A DNA stretch of 22,070 nucleotides, from positions 1 to 22,070 of the forward strand of contig JAFAUA010000226.1 of assembly GCA_019243595.1 (NCBI GenBank), in the 5' to 3' direction. The position numbers were made by a program, and so were the translations under genes. The stretch is from Acidimicrobiia bacterium. GTDB lineage: Bacteria > Actinomycetota > Acidimicrobiia > Acidimicrobiales > AC-14. Below the pieces are notes generated by a model that was not told the DNA's origin, searched no databases, and worked only from the letters and a program-made list of their open reading frames with translations. Shown in pieces: positions 1 to 7,251 of this stretch (its first letter is position 1; each line of letters starts with the position of its first letter).

Positions 1-1
1 T

Positions 2-1021
2 GGCGTGTGGATCTACAGCGGCTGCTACGCCGACGGCAAGAACCTCCCGGCCCGCCGAAAGCCTCACTGGGAACAGGACACGTGGGTCTCGCCCGAGTGG
101 GCGTGGACGTGGCCGATGAACCGCCACATCATCTACAACCGGGCGTCGGCCGACCCCGACGGCAAACCGTGGTCGGAACGCAAGAAGTACGTGTGGTGGG
201 ACGCCGAGAAGAACGAGTGGACGGGGCTCGACGTCCCCGACTTCAAGAAGACGATGCCGCCGAACCACGAGCCTTCCGAGAGCGACAGGGCCGAGTGGGG
301 ACTGCGGGGCGACGAACCGTTCATCATGCAGTCCGACGGGAAGGGTTGGCTGTACGTCCCCAGCGGGCTGACCGACGGACCGCTCCCGACGCACTACGAG
401 CCCCACGAGTCACCGTTCGAGAACCCGCTGTACAAGCAGCAGTCGAGCCCGGTACGCCAGGTCTTTCATCGTAAGGAGAACCTCTACAACCCGACGCACG
501 GCGAGCCCGGCGCCGAGGTGTTCCCCTACGTGATGACGACCTACCGGCTCACCGAGCACCACACTGCGGGCGGGATGAGCCGCTGGCTCCCGTATTTGTC
601 AGAGCTGCAGCCCGAGATGTTCTGCGAGGTCAGCCCAGAGCTGGCTACCGAGCGAGGGCTCGAGCACGGTGGCTGGGCCACCGTCGTCAGTGCTCGGACG
701 GCTATCGAAGCGCGCGTCCTTGTCACCGACCGCATCAAGCCGTTGACCGTCGAGGGTCGCGTGACGCACCAGGTCGGCCTCCCCTACCACTGGGGTTCGA
801 AGGGCCTCTCGGTCGGCGACTCGGCCAACGACCTCTTCCCGCTCGCCCTTGACCCCAACGTGCATATCCAAGAGGTCAAGGCCGCCACCTGCGACATCCG
901 GCCTGGGCGGCGACCGCGGGGCAGGGCGCTGCTCGGATTGGTCGACGACTATCGGCGGCGGGCGGGCGTCGGCGTCGATGAGGCGCTTGGAAACGCCGAC
1001 GAGGGAGCAGGAAGCGCGTGA
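2..1021 (+). CDS. fdhA: Formate dehydrogenase catalytic (molybdopterin) subunit, C-terminal part
   Basis: The reading frame is already open at the window edge, so the 5' part, with the active-site Cys/Sec and the N-terminal Fe-S motif, is missing. What is visible is the last 339 codons. It includes the stretch TTYRLTEHHTAGGMSRW followed by SELQPEMFCEVSPELA, and later VGLPYHWGSKGLSVGDSAND. These are typical of the C-terminal dinucleotide-binding domain of FdnG/FdhA-type formate dehydrogenases in the DMSO reductase superfamily. Such enzymes oxidise formate to CO2 at a Mo or W bis-MGD centre and pass electrons to the Fe-S subunit encoded next. The stop overlaps the GTG start of the Fe-S gene (GTGA). 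A related oxidoreductase with another substrate is possible in principle, but fdhD and an FNT channel nearby favour formate. Whether it is a selenoprotein cannot be seen here. Confidence 0.9.
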   Translation, partial: GVWIYSGCYADGKNLPARRKPHWEQDTWVSPEWAWTWPMNRHIIYNRASADPDGKPWSERKKYVWWDAEKNEWTGLDVPDFKKTMPPNHEPSESDRAEWGLRGDEPFIMQSDGKGWLYVPSGLTDGPLPTHYEPHESPFENPLYKQQSSPVRQVFHRKENLYNPTHGEPGAEVFPYVMTTYRLTEHHTAGGMSRWLPYLSELQPEMFCEVSPELATERGLEHGGWATVVSARTAIEARVLVTDRIKPLTVEGRVTHQVGLPYHWGSKGLSVGDSANDLFPLALDPNVHIQEVKAATCDIRPGRRPRGRALLGLVDDYRRRAGVGVDEALGNADEGAGSA

Positions 1022-1815
1022 CCGATGTGACGCAACGCATGGGCTTCTTCACGGACACCACCCTGTGCATCGGGTGCAAGGCCTGCGAGGTGGCGTGCAA
1101 GGAGTGGAACCGCGTCCCCGAGGACGGACTCAACTTCCTCGGCCACTCGTACGACAACTCCGGCGAGCTGGGCGCCAGCACGTGGCGCCACGTGGCCTTC
1201 ATCGAGCAGAAGAAGCCGGTCAACGTCGAGACCAATGGCTCTGCCTCTGACATGCGCTGGCTGATGTCGTCCGACGTCTGCAAGCACTGCACCAACGCCG
1301 CTTGTCTCGACGTCTGCCCGACCGGTGCGCTTTTCCGCACCGAGTTCGACACCGTCGTTGTGCAGGCGGACATCTGCAACGGATGCGGGTATTGCGTCCC
1401 CGCGTGTCCGTTCGGCGTCATCGACAAGCGGGAAGAGGACGGCCGGGTCTGGAAGTGCACGCTCTGCTACGACCGCATCGGTGTCGGTCTCGAACCTGCG
1501 TGTGCGAAGTCGTGCCCCACCAAGTCCATCCAGTTCGGCCCGCTGGAGGAGCTGCGAACGCGAGCACGGGCTCGGGTCGACGAGCTGCACGAGCGGGGCG
1601 TCGCCGACGCCCGGCTGTACGGCGACTCCCCTGCCGACGGCGTCGGCGGCATGGGCGCGTTCTTCCTGCTCCTCGACGACCCCGAGGTGTACCGGCTGCC
1701 GCCCGACCCGGTGGTGACCACCCGCGACCTGCCCTCGATGTGGAAGGCGGCCGGCGCCGCCGCCCTCGGACTCGCTGCGGCGGTCGCCGCGTCGGTCTTG
1801 GGAGGCCGCAGGTGA
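1018..1815 (+). CDS. fdhB: Formate dehydrogenase iron-sulfur (beta) subunit
   Basis: This 265-residue electron-transfer subunit has sixteen cysteines in four ferredoxin-like groups, predicted to bind four [4Fe-4S] clusters. The groups are C17/C20/C23/C27, C88/C91/C96/C100, C120/C123/C126/C130 and C147/C150/C162/C166. Family members carry electrons from the molybdenum subunit to the membrane subunit. A hydrophobic Ala/Leu-rich segment at about residues 243-262, just before the C-terminal GGRR, looks like a membrane anchor, as in FDH-N beta subunits. The GTG start overlaps the upstream stop by 4 bp, and the gene's own stop overlaps the NrfD gene's GTG by 4 bp, so the three subunits are probably translationally coupled. 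Confidence 0.93.
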   Translation: MTDVTQRMGFFTDTTLCIGCKACEVACKEWNRVPEDGLNFLGHSYDNSGELGASTWRHVAFIEQKKPVNVETNGSASDMRWLMSSDVCKHCTNAACLDVCPTGALFRTEFDTVVVQADICNGCGYCVPACPFGVIDKREEDGRVWKCTLCYDRIGVGLEPACAKSCPTKSIQFGPLEELRTRARARVDELHERGVADARLYGDSPADGVGGMGAFFLLLDDPEVYRLPPDPVVTTRDLPSMWKAAGAAALGLAAAVAASVLGGRR

Positions 1816-2720
1816 CCAAGACCCGGGAGCAGCTGATGGTGCCGCGGGCGGAGCCGCGCACGTACTACGACCGCCCGGTCCTGAAGAAGCCGGTGTGGAA
1901 GTGGTACATCCCCGCCTACTTCTTCACCGGCGGGATGGCTGGCGCCGCGGCACCGTTGTCGTTCGCCGCCCGCGTGCGCGGCAACCGTCGCCTGGCGCGG
2001 CGCGCCGGGCTGGTGTCGTTGGCCGGCATCGCGGCCAGCCCGGTCTTCCTGATCGCCGACCTCGGCAAGCCCGGGCGCTGGTACAACATGCTGCGGGTCG
2101 CCAAGCCGACATCGCCGATGAGTGTCGGGACATGGCTCATCTCCGCGTTCGGGCCTCTCACCGGCGCGGCGGTGCTCTCCGACCTCACGGGCGTGTTCCC
2201 CGGACTCGGCGAGCTGTGCGACGCGCTCGCTGCGTTCATCGGTCCGGCCGTGTCGACCTACACCGCGGTGCTCACCGCCGACACGGCGATCCCGGCGTGG
2301 CACGAGGCCTGGCGTGAACTTCCTGCGATCTTCGCCGGTGGCTCGGCCGCGAGCGCGGGCGCCGCCACGGTGCTGATCACTCCTGCCGCCGACGCCGAGC
2401 CCGCCCGCCGCCTCGTCGTTCTCGGCTCGTTGATGGAACTAGGCGCGGACCGGGCAATGGAGGAGCGCCTCGGCGACCTGGCCGAGCCCTACACGTCGGG
2501 CAAGGCGAGCACGCCCGCGAAAGCGGCCAAAGGACTCCTGGCCGCCGGTGCTGCGCTCGCCCTCGCCGGTCGTCGCCGGCCGCTGCTGGGGAAGGCAGGG
2601 GCGGCCGCCACGCTGGCGGGCGTCGCCCTCACCCGCTGGAGCATTTTCCAGGCCGGCTTCGAGTCAGCCGAGCACCCGAGGTTCACGGTCCAGCCCCAGC
2701 GGGAACGAATATCCGTGTGA
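1812..2720 (+). CDS. nrfD: NrfD/PsrC-type membrane subunit of formate dehydrogenase
   Basis: This 302-residue polytopic membrane protein probably anchors the formate dehydrogenase and exchanges electrons with the quinone pool. The NrfD signature DLGKPGRWYNMLRVAKPTSP followed by MSVGTW lies at about residues 83-108, and hydrophobic segments occur near 32-53, 64-84, 107-125, 134-157, 171-190, 239-253 and 260-275. NrfD subunits carry no heme, so this is not the cytochrome b gamma subunit of FDH-N. The arrangement matches complex iron-sulfur molybdoenzymes with an NrfD partner. The frame is open far upstream (to 1302), but the GTG at 1812, overlapping the fdhB stop as GTGA, is the sensible start. 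The protein ends at a TGA that overlaps the start of the MscS gene. Confidence 0.88.
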   Translation: MTKTREQLMVPRAEPRTYYDRPVLKKPVWKWYIPAYFFTGGMAGAAAPLSFAARVRGNRRLARRAGLVSLAGIAASPVFLIADLGKPGRWYNMLRVAKPTSPMSVGTWLISAFGPLTGAAVLSDLTGVFPGLGELCDALAAFIGPAVSTYTAVLTADTAIPAWHEAWRELPAIFAGGSAASAGAATVLITPAADAEPARRLVVLGSLMELGADRAMEERLGDLAEPYTSGKASTPAKAAKGLLAAGAALALAGRRRPLLGKAGAAATLAGVALTRWSIFQAGFESAEHPRFTVQPQRERISV

Positions 2721-3661
2721 GTGACACTGTCGCGCGCCTGGTGGCGACCGGGATCGTCGTCGCCGCCACCGCCATCCTGCTGGGCTTGGCGGGACGCTTC
2801 GCCGGATGGTGGCTCGACGATCAGTACGCCCGCTACCACGCCCGCAAGCTGACTCGCTACACGATCTTCCTGGCCGCCATCGCTGCGCTGGCCATCGTGT
2901 GGCGCAGCCTGGCCGGCAACGTGGGTGTGATCCTGGGGTTCGCGGCGGCCGGCATCGCCTTCGCCATGCAGGAAGTCATCGGTGCGATCGCCGGCTGGTT
3001 CAACATCACGTCGGGACACATCTACCGCGTCGGTGACCGGGTCGAGGTCGACAAGGTTCGAGGGGACGTCATCGACATCACCCTGCTCCGCACCAAGATG
3101 CTCGAGATCGGTTCGGCCGAAGACGAGAACAGCTGGGTCAAGGGGCGTCAGCACACGGGCCGCATCGTCGCCGTGTCGAACAAGGCGACGTTCACCGGGC
3201 CCGTCTACAACTTCAGTGCGATCTTCGACTTCATCTGGGAAGAGCTGACGTTGCCGATCGCCTACCGCAGCGACTGGCACGAAGCCGAGGAGATCATCAA
3301 GGAGGAGGCCCAGCGGGCGTCGGCGTCGCTGGGCGCGAAGGGCGCCATCAGCGCCATGGAGCGGCGCTACCCGATCCCCCACGCCGAGGTCGAGCCCCGG
3401 GTGTTCGTGCGGGCGACCGACAACTGGATGGAGCTCTCCGCTCGTTTCGTCGTGCCCGTGCGCGAGGCCCGTACCGCCAAGGACGCCATGATGCGACGCA
3501 TCCGTGAGCGCCTGGACGACGCCGGCATTGAGATCGGAACCGAGACGTCGGAGGTGACCGTCCTCAGTGGCGGGAACGGCTCGACTTCCTCTCCCGATCA
3601 AGCTGCTGCCCCGTCTCCGTCACCACGTTCCCACCAACCTGAACAAGACGGAGCACCGTGA
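2717..3661 (+). CDS. MscS-family small-conductance mechanosensitive channel
   Basis: This 314-residue protein has three predicted membrane helices at about residues 8-28, 45-63 and 66-92. The third, GVILGFAAAGIAFAMQEVIG, resembles the pore-lining TM3 of MscS, and the beta domain follows (YRVGDRVEVDKVRGDVIDI). MscS channels open under membrane tension to release solutes. The beta domain carries extra residues around 130-150 (SWVKGRQHTGRIVAVSN) before the NKATFTGPVYNFS segment. The last ~30 residues are a Ser/Pro/Gln-rich tail encoded antisense to the end of the FNT gene. The GTG start overlaps the NrfD stop by 4 bp, so it is probably in the formate dehydrogenase transcript. A link to formate or pH stress is inference. 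Confidence 0.88.
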   Translation: MSDTVARLVATGIVVAATAILLGLAGRFAGWWLDDQYARYHARKLTRYTIFLAAIAALAIVWRSLAGNVGVILGFAAAGIAFAMQEVIGAIAGWFNITSGHIYRVGDRVEVDKVRGDVIDITLLRTKMLEIGSAEDENSWVKGRQHTGRIVAVSNKATFTGPVYNFSAIFDFIWEELTLPIAYRSDWHEAEEIIKEEAQRASASLGAKGAISAMERRYPIPHAEVEPRVFVRATDNWMELSARFVVPVREARTAKDAMMRRIRERLDDAGIEIGTETSEVTVLSGGNGSTSSPDQAAAPSPSPRSHQPEQDGAP

Positions 3662-4364
3662 CCAGGCCGATGCCGCCGATCATGTTCCCGAGGCACGCCC
3701 AGCCCAGCATTCCCAGCCAGTCGAGATAACCAAACGGGGCGCCCGCATGGAGCGCCGCGAACATCTCGATGGAGACCACGATCGCGTGGTTCAGGGAGCC
3801 GGCGGCGAGGAGGAACGCCGCCGAGATCGCAGCGAGCAGCTTGGCCGGGACCGATTCGGTCGACTGCTGCATCCACGTCATCAACGTGATGACGGTCCCG
3901 CCGAGAACTGCTGTCGCGAACGAGCTCCAGCCGATCCCCTGGTGGGTGTAGTGCGTGGCGACCTCTACGGCGGTCGGTCGCAGCTTCTCGAACCCACCGA
4001 TGACGAACGCCATCAGCACCCACCCACCGGCGAGGTTCAGGGCGAGCGTGCCCAGCCACAGCCGGACGAGCTCGACGAGCGAGCACTGACCGGCGGCGAG
4101 CGTCGCGATCGGAACGAGGAAGTTCTCCGTGAACAGCTCGCTGTTCGCGAGCGTGATGGCGATGAAGCCGATCGCGAAGGCGAGGGCCGCCGCCATCTCG
4201 TTGTGCGTCGACTCCTTGACCAGGAGCAGCCCGAATACGCCCATCCCGACGTCCAGACCGCCGACGGCGCCGGTGGCGAGCAGGCCGGGCCAGGTTCGGT
4301 GCAGGCGGTACTCACCCTCGGCGACGGTCCGCTCGAAAACAGGCTGGAGAGGATTGTCCGTCAC
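3564..4364 (-). CDS. Formate/nitrite transporter (FNT) family channel
   Basis: This 266-residue integral membrane protein belongs to the FocA/NirC/YfdC-like FNT family, pentameric channels for formate, nitrite or related small anions. The stretch NSELFTENFLVPIA (about residues 74-87) corresponds to the conserved TM2 loop region, and GSLNHAIVVSIEMF (189-202) contains His193, which I align with the central pore histidine of FocA. Six hydrophobic segments are visible. Given the formate dehydrogenase operon facing it, formate is the likely substrate, though YfdC-like members are poorly characterised. It starts with GTG, overlapping the stop of the DUF6457 gene as GTGA, so the two are coupled. Its 3' end overlaps the convergent MscS gene by 98 bp. 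Confidence 0.9.
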   Translation of the reverse strand: MTDNPLQPVFERTVAEGEYRLHRTWPGLLATGAVGGLDVGMGVFGLLLVKESTHNEMAAALAFAIGFIAITLANSELFTENFLVPIATLAAGQCSLVELVRLWLGTLALNLAGGWVLMAFVIGGFEKLRPTAVEVATHYTHQGIGWSSFATAVLGGTVITLMTWMQQSTESVPAKLLAAISAAFLLAAGSLNHAIVVSIEMFAALHAGAPFGYLDWLGMLGWACLGNMIGGIGLVTVLRLVQVGGNVVTETGQQLDRERKSSRSRH

Positions 4365-4597
4365 TGGGCCAGCAGTCTGCCCACAACCTCCTGCGCTTCA
4401 CGCACAGCTTCTCCCGCCGTCAACCCGTCGGCGACACGGCCGGTGACGTACTTGCCGGCCAGGTAGGCGCTCAGCGGCGCGAACCGGCGCTCGGTGCCGT
4501 GGGCCACGTCCCGGGCCAGATCGAGGATGGCGTCGACCTCGTCGTCGCTCAGATCGAGTCCGAGGGCGGTGCTGTAGCGAGAGAGCCAGTCGTCCAT
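4361..4597 (-). CDS. DUF6457-family small protein
   Basis: This 78-residue, probably cytoplasmic protein begins MDDWLSRYSTALGLDLSDDE and contains ILDLARDVAHGTERRFAPLS and a C-terminal Ala/Glu-rich helix. From memory, this resembles the DUF6457 domain found in actinobacteria, often beside or fused to MobA-type molybdenum cofactor guanylyltransferases. No catalytic motif is visible and the function is unknown. I chose the ATG at 4597, not the longer open frame to 4831, because the family sequence begins there and the longer version would run through the start of fdhD on the other strand. It is the first gene of a two-gene unit with the FNT channel and lies 19 bp from the divergent fdhD. Confidence 0.8.
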   Translation of the reverse strand: MDDWLSRYSTALGLDLSDDEVDAILDLARDVAHGTERRFAPLSAYLAGKYVTGRVADGLTAGEAVREAQEVVGRLLAQ

Positions 4598-4604
4598 GGC
4601 TGGG

Positions 4605-4610
4605 TAGGTT
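4605..4610 (+). promoter_or_regulatory. Candidate -10 box for leaderless fdhD
   Basis: TAGGTT fits the TANNNT pattern of actinobacterial -10 elements and ends 6 nt before the GTG start of fdhD. At this spacing transcription would begin at or next to the start codon, giving a leaderless mRNA. There is no Shine-Dalgarno sequence in the 19-bp gap. I see no good -35 hexamer. moaA has the same arrangement. Confidence 0.5.
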
Positions 4611-4616
4611 CTCGCG

Positions 4617-5435
4617 GTGGCCGGCGTGACCGCCAAACGGAAGCTCCTGCACATCGAGGACGGCACCCAGGTGGTGCGGTTCGACAACGTCGTCGCCGAG
4701 GAGCCGCTCGAGATCCGTATCGACGGTGCGGCGCTCGCCGTGACAATGCGGACACCGGGCAACGACTTCGAGCTGGCGGCCGGCTTCCTGCTGACCGAGG
4801 GCGTCGTCACACGCTCCGACCAGATCCGCACCCTCCGCTACTGCGTGGGCGAGGACGAGACTCAAGAGTTCAACGTCCTGAACGCCGACCTTTCCGCCGA
4901 TGCACCCGGTCGTGCCGCCGGCGGCGAGCGGTCGTTCCTTATGACGTCGTCCTGTGGGTTGTGCGGCAAGACGAGCGTCGACACGGTGCGTGCTCGCTCG
5001 TCGTTCGACGTGTGCGACGACACGGTCGCGGTCACTCCGACCGTGCTCGCGTCACTCCCCGACCAACTCCGGGAGGCGCAGCGGGTGTTCGACCGCACTG
5101 GCGGCCTGCACGCCGCGGGCCTGTTCAGCGCCGACGGCGACCTGGTGTGCCTCCGGGAGGACGTGGGCCGCCACAACGCCTTCGACAAGGTGATCGGCTG
5201 GGCTGCGCTGGAGGGTCGACTCCCTCTACGGGGTCACGTGATCCTGGCCTCGGGCCGGGCCAGCTTCGAGCTCACGCAGAAGGCCCTCATGGCCGGCATT
5301 CCCGTTCTGGCGTCCGTGTCGGCCCCGTCAAGCCTCGCTGTACAGCTTGCGGAAGAGGTGGGGATGACGCTGGTCGGATTCCTCCGGGGTGCGGCGATGA
5401 ACGTGTACGCCGGCGAACAGCGGGTATCTACGTGA
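4617..5435 (+). CDS. fdhD: FdhD, sulfurtransferase required for formate dehydrogenase activity
   Basis: FdhD carries sulfur from a cysteine desulfurase to the molybdenum cofactor before it is inserted into formate dehydrogenase. The 272-residue product is of usual length and shows VAEEPLEIRIDG and NDFELAAGFLLTEG near the N-terminus, the CGLCGK motif with Cys113 and Cys116, and GGLHAAGLF, LREDVGRHNAFDKVIG and ASGRASFELTQKA in the second half. These are strong family signatures. The first in-frame GTG (4617) lies just downstream of a -10-like TAGGTT; a second GTG at codon 4 is an alternative start. It heads an operon with the acyltransferase and SRPBCC genes and is divergent from the DUF6457-FNT pair. 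Confidence 0.95.
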   Translation: MAGVTAKRKLLHIEDGTQVVRFDNVVAEEPLEIRIDGAALAVTMRTPGNDFELAAGFLLTEGVVTRSDQIRTLRYCVGEDETQEFNVLNADLSADAPGRAAGGERSFLMTSSCGLCGKTSVDTVRARSSFDVCDDTVAVTPTVLASLPDQLREAQRVFDRTGGLHAAGLFSADGDLVCLREDVGRHNAFDKVIGWAALEGRLPLRGHVILASGRASFELTQKALMAGIPVLASVSAPSSLAVQLAEEVGMTLVGFLRGAAMNVYAGEQRVST

Positions 5436-5438
5436 CTA

Positions 5439-6251
5439 ATGGCGCGTGACGAGGCCCTCCCCGAACTGCTCGACGACCGCGATCCCGACTACATCCGGGA
5501 CACCCTCCCTGCGGCGTGGCTGCTGGCGACGCTGTGGCACCGGGCCGAAATCCGAGGACTCGAGAACATCCCCGAGTCGGGCCCGGTGCTCCTGGTCGGC
5601 AATCACTCCGGCGGCAACACCGCCCCCGACACGTTCGCGTTCGCGTTGGCGTTCGCCAGTTACTTCGGCGTCGAGCGCCGCTTCCACCAGCTGGCCCACA
5701 AGCTGGTCATGGCGTCGCCCGGCATCGGCGCCTTCCTGAAGAAGCACGGAACCATCGAGGCGTCCCACGAGAACGCCGAGACAGCGCTGAACGCTGGGGC
5801 CGCCGTTCTCGTGTACCCCGGTGGCGACTGGGATGTGCACCGGCCGTCGTGGCAGTCCGGCCGGGTCGACTTCGCGAGGCGCACCGGATTCCTCAAGCTG
5901 GCGATCCGCACCGGCGTGCCGATCGTCCCTGTGGTGTCCATCGGCGGTCAGGAGACGCTGTTCGTGCTCACCCGAGGCGAGGCGTTGTCGAAGGCCCTGG
6001 GGCTGCACCGCTTCCGTCTCAAGGTCCTGCCGGTCTCGCTGGTGATCCCGTGGGGCGTGACCGTCGGTGACTTCATCCCCCGGCTGCCCTTCCCCGCCAA
6101 GCTGACCACGCAGGTCCTGCCGCCGATCGACCTCAAGGAGAAGTTCGGCGACGACCCGGACCTCGACGAGGCGTACGACTACGTCACCGGGACGATGCAG
6201 ACGACGCTCGATGTGCTCGCGTCTGAACGCCGCTTCCCGGTGTTGGGGTAA
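5439..6251 (+). CDS. PlsC-like lysophospholipid/glycerol acyltransferase
   Basis: This 270-residue protein resembles membrane-associated acyltransferases of the PlsC/LPLAT group, which move acyl chains onto lysophospholipids or related acceptors. The segment VLLVGNHSGGNTAPD (about 50-64) holds the expected Asn-His, but the Asp lies eight residues after His56 rather than five as in the usual HX4D. YPGGDWD (126-132) sits where FPEGTRS-type motifs occur, and VPIVPVVSIGGQET (160-173) matches the later conserved VPVVPV block. No clear membrane-spanning helix is seen. It starts 3 nt after the fdhD stop, so it is cotranscribed with it, although no functional link to formate metabolism is evident. 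The acceptor and acyl donor are unknown. Confidence 0.82.
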   Translation: MARDEALPELLDDRDPDYIRDTLPAAWLLATLWHRAEIRGLENIPESGPVLLVGNHSGGNTAPDTFAFALAFASYFGVERRFHQLAHKLVMASPGIGAFLKKHGTIEASHENAETALNAGAAVLVYPGGDWDVHRPSWQSGRVDFARRTGFLKLAIRTGVPIVPVVSIGGQETLFVLTRGEALSKALGLHRFRLKVLPVSLVIPWGVTVGDFIPRLPFPAKLTTQVLPPIDLKEKFGDDPDLDEAYDYVTGTMQTTLDVLASERRFPVLG

Positions 6252-6255
6252 CGAC

Positions 6256-6723
6256 GTGCGCCTCGAAGAATCCGTTGAGATCCGGGCGGCCCGGGATGTG
6301 ATCTGGGAGGTCCTGGCCGACGCCGAGCGCCATCCGATGTTCATGGCCGGGCTGACGCGATGGGACGTGCAGAACGGCCCCGAGATGCGGTGCGGGACCC
6401 GGATCAACATGCGGATGAAGGTGGGGTCGGCCCAGGTCGGGAGCCTCATCGAGGTCACCGAGTTCGAACCCTCCGCCGACCTGGCGTGGAACAGCGTCAC
6501 CGGCATCGACCAGCGCGGCCGCTGGCGGCTGCGCGAGGTGGGACCCGATCGCACCAAGGTCACCCTGCGCCTCGCCTACCAGGCGCCCGGTGGTCTCATC
6601 GGCTGGGTCGTCGATCAGATCGGCGCCCGCGACGTCCGCCGCAACCTGCGCCGGTCCGTCGAGAGCCTCAAGGACCAAGTCGAAGCCGGCGTCGGGCGCG
6701 CTCCAGCTCCTCGGGCTGGTTGA
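6256..6723 (+). CDS. SRPBCC-family (START-like) protein
   Basis: This 155-residue protein matches the polyketide cyclase/dehydrase type of SRPBCC fold, which binds hydrophobic ligands in a deep cavity. The N-terminal strand and helix (EESVEIRAARDVIWEVLADAERHP), the central GSLIEVTEFEPSADLAWNSV and the C-terminal helix with RRNLRRSVESLKDQVE are the usual landmarks. Catalytic residues are not conserved in this superfamily, so no activity can be assigned. I chose GTG 6256, 4 nt after the acyltransferase stop. The open frame continues upstream to 6211, but that would overlap the acyltransferase and add residues not expected in the fold. A lipid-binding role with the acyltransferase is a guess. 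The last 56 bp overlap mobA on the other strand. Confidence 0.82.
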   Translation: MRLEESVEIRAARDVIWEVLADAERHPMFMAGLTRWDVQNGPEMRCGTRINMRMKVGSAQVGSLIEVTEFEPSADLAWNSVTGIDQRGRWRLREVGPDRTKVTLRLAYQAPGGLIGWVVDQIGARDVRRNLRRSVESLKDQVEAGVGRAPAPRAG

Positions 6724-7240
6724 CGTTCAGCGTTCCGGCCTCGCCCAGGTCGACGACGACAGTGGCGGCGGGCAGGAGCCCGGCGGCCGGCGTGTCGGCG
6801 CCGAGCCGGCTGGCTGCCGCTCGTAGACGGTCGCCGCGGTAGGCGGCGAGCAGCGGGTTGGGCTGCCCGCGGTGGTCGGCGGCGGCGACGGCATCTGCGC
6901 CGGTATTGGCGAGCCCCGCGACAAGGGTGGCGATGTGCTCGGTCTCGAGCAGCGGTAGATCGACGGCGAGCACAACGACCAGGTAGGCCTCGCGGACAAC
7001 GCCTAGTCCAGCCGCCACCGCGGGAACGGGGCCTCCTCCGGGGCGGTCTTCCAGTGTGAAGCGCACACGTGGGAGGTTCGTCGCCCGCTTCGGCCCCACG
7101 ACGACCAGCTCATCGACGTTGGGCGCGGCCGCGGCGAGTACCCGGTCGAGCATCGTCGTCCCACCGATCTCCACCAGCGCCTTGTCGACGCCGCCCAGGC
7201 GCCGGGCTGCGCCACCCGCAACCACGATCGCCGCTCGCAT
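6668..7240 (-). CDS. mobA: MobA-type molybdenum cofactor guanylyltransferase
   Basis: MobA attaches GMP to molybdopterin, making the MGD form required by formate dehydrogenase and other DMSO-reductase-family enzymes. The 190-residue product is of family length. The N-terminal nucleotide-binding loop reads VVAGGAARRLGGVDKALVEI (about 6-25), GGGPVPAVAAGL follows at 68-79, and LAVDLPLL (91-98) holds the conserved metal-binding Asp94. The C-terminal LNVNQPEELERA is also typical. Unlike the MobA-DUF6457 fusions I recall from some actinobacteria, it has no extra C-terminal domain, and a separate DUF6457 gene lies about 2 kb away. It is divergent from moaA across 18 bp and overlaps the convergent SRPBCC gene by 56 bp. 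Confidence 0.92.
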   Translation of the reverse strand: MRAAIVVAGGAARRLGGVDKALVEIGGTTMLDRVLAAAAPNVDELVVVGPKRATNLPRVRFTLEDRPGGGPVPAVAAGLGVVREAYLVVVLAVDLPLLETEHIATLVAGLANTGADAVAAADHRGQPNPLLAAYRGDRLRAAASRLGADTPAAGLLPAATVVVDLGEAGTLNVNQPEELERARRRLRLGP

Positions 7241-7245
7241 CCCCG

Positions 7246-7251
7246 TAGGCT
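7246..7251 (+). promoter_or_regulatory. Candidate -10 box for leaderless moaA
   Basis: TAGGCT, a TANNNT match, ends 7 nt before the ATG of moaA inside the 18-bp mobA/moaA gap. Like the box before fdhD, it would place the transcription start at or next to the start codon. No Shine-Dalgarno sequence precedes the ATG and no clear -35 hexamer is visible. Confidence 0.5.

Noticed and set aside
2489..3601. 370-codon minus-strand frame opposite nrfD and the MscS gene
   Set aside because: Both plus-strand genes have strong family signatures and coupled starts. The antisense product is low-complexity with no motif.
3567..4466. 299-codon plus-strand frame opposite the FNT gene
   Set aside because: The FNT protein has family motifs and helices, while this frame is rich in Arg, Glu and Gly with no domain pattern, typical of an antisense shadow.
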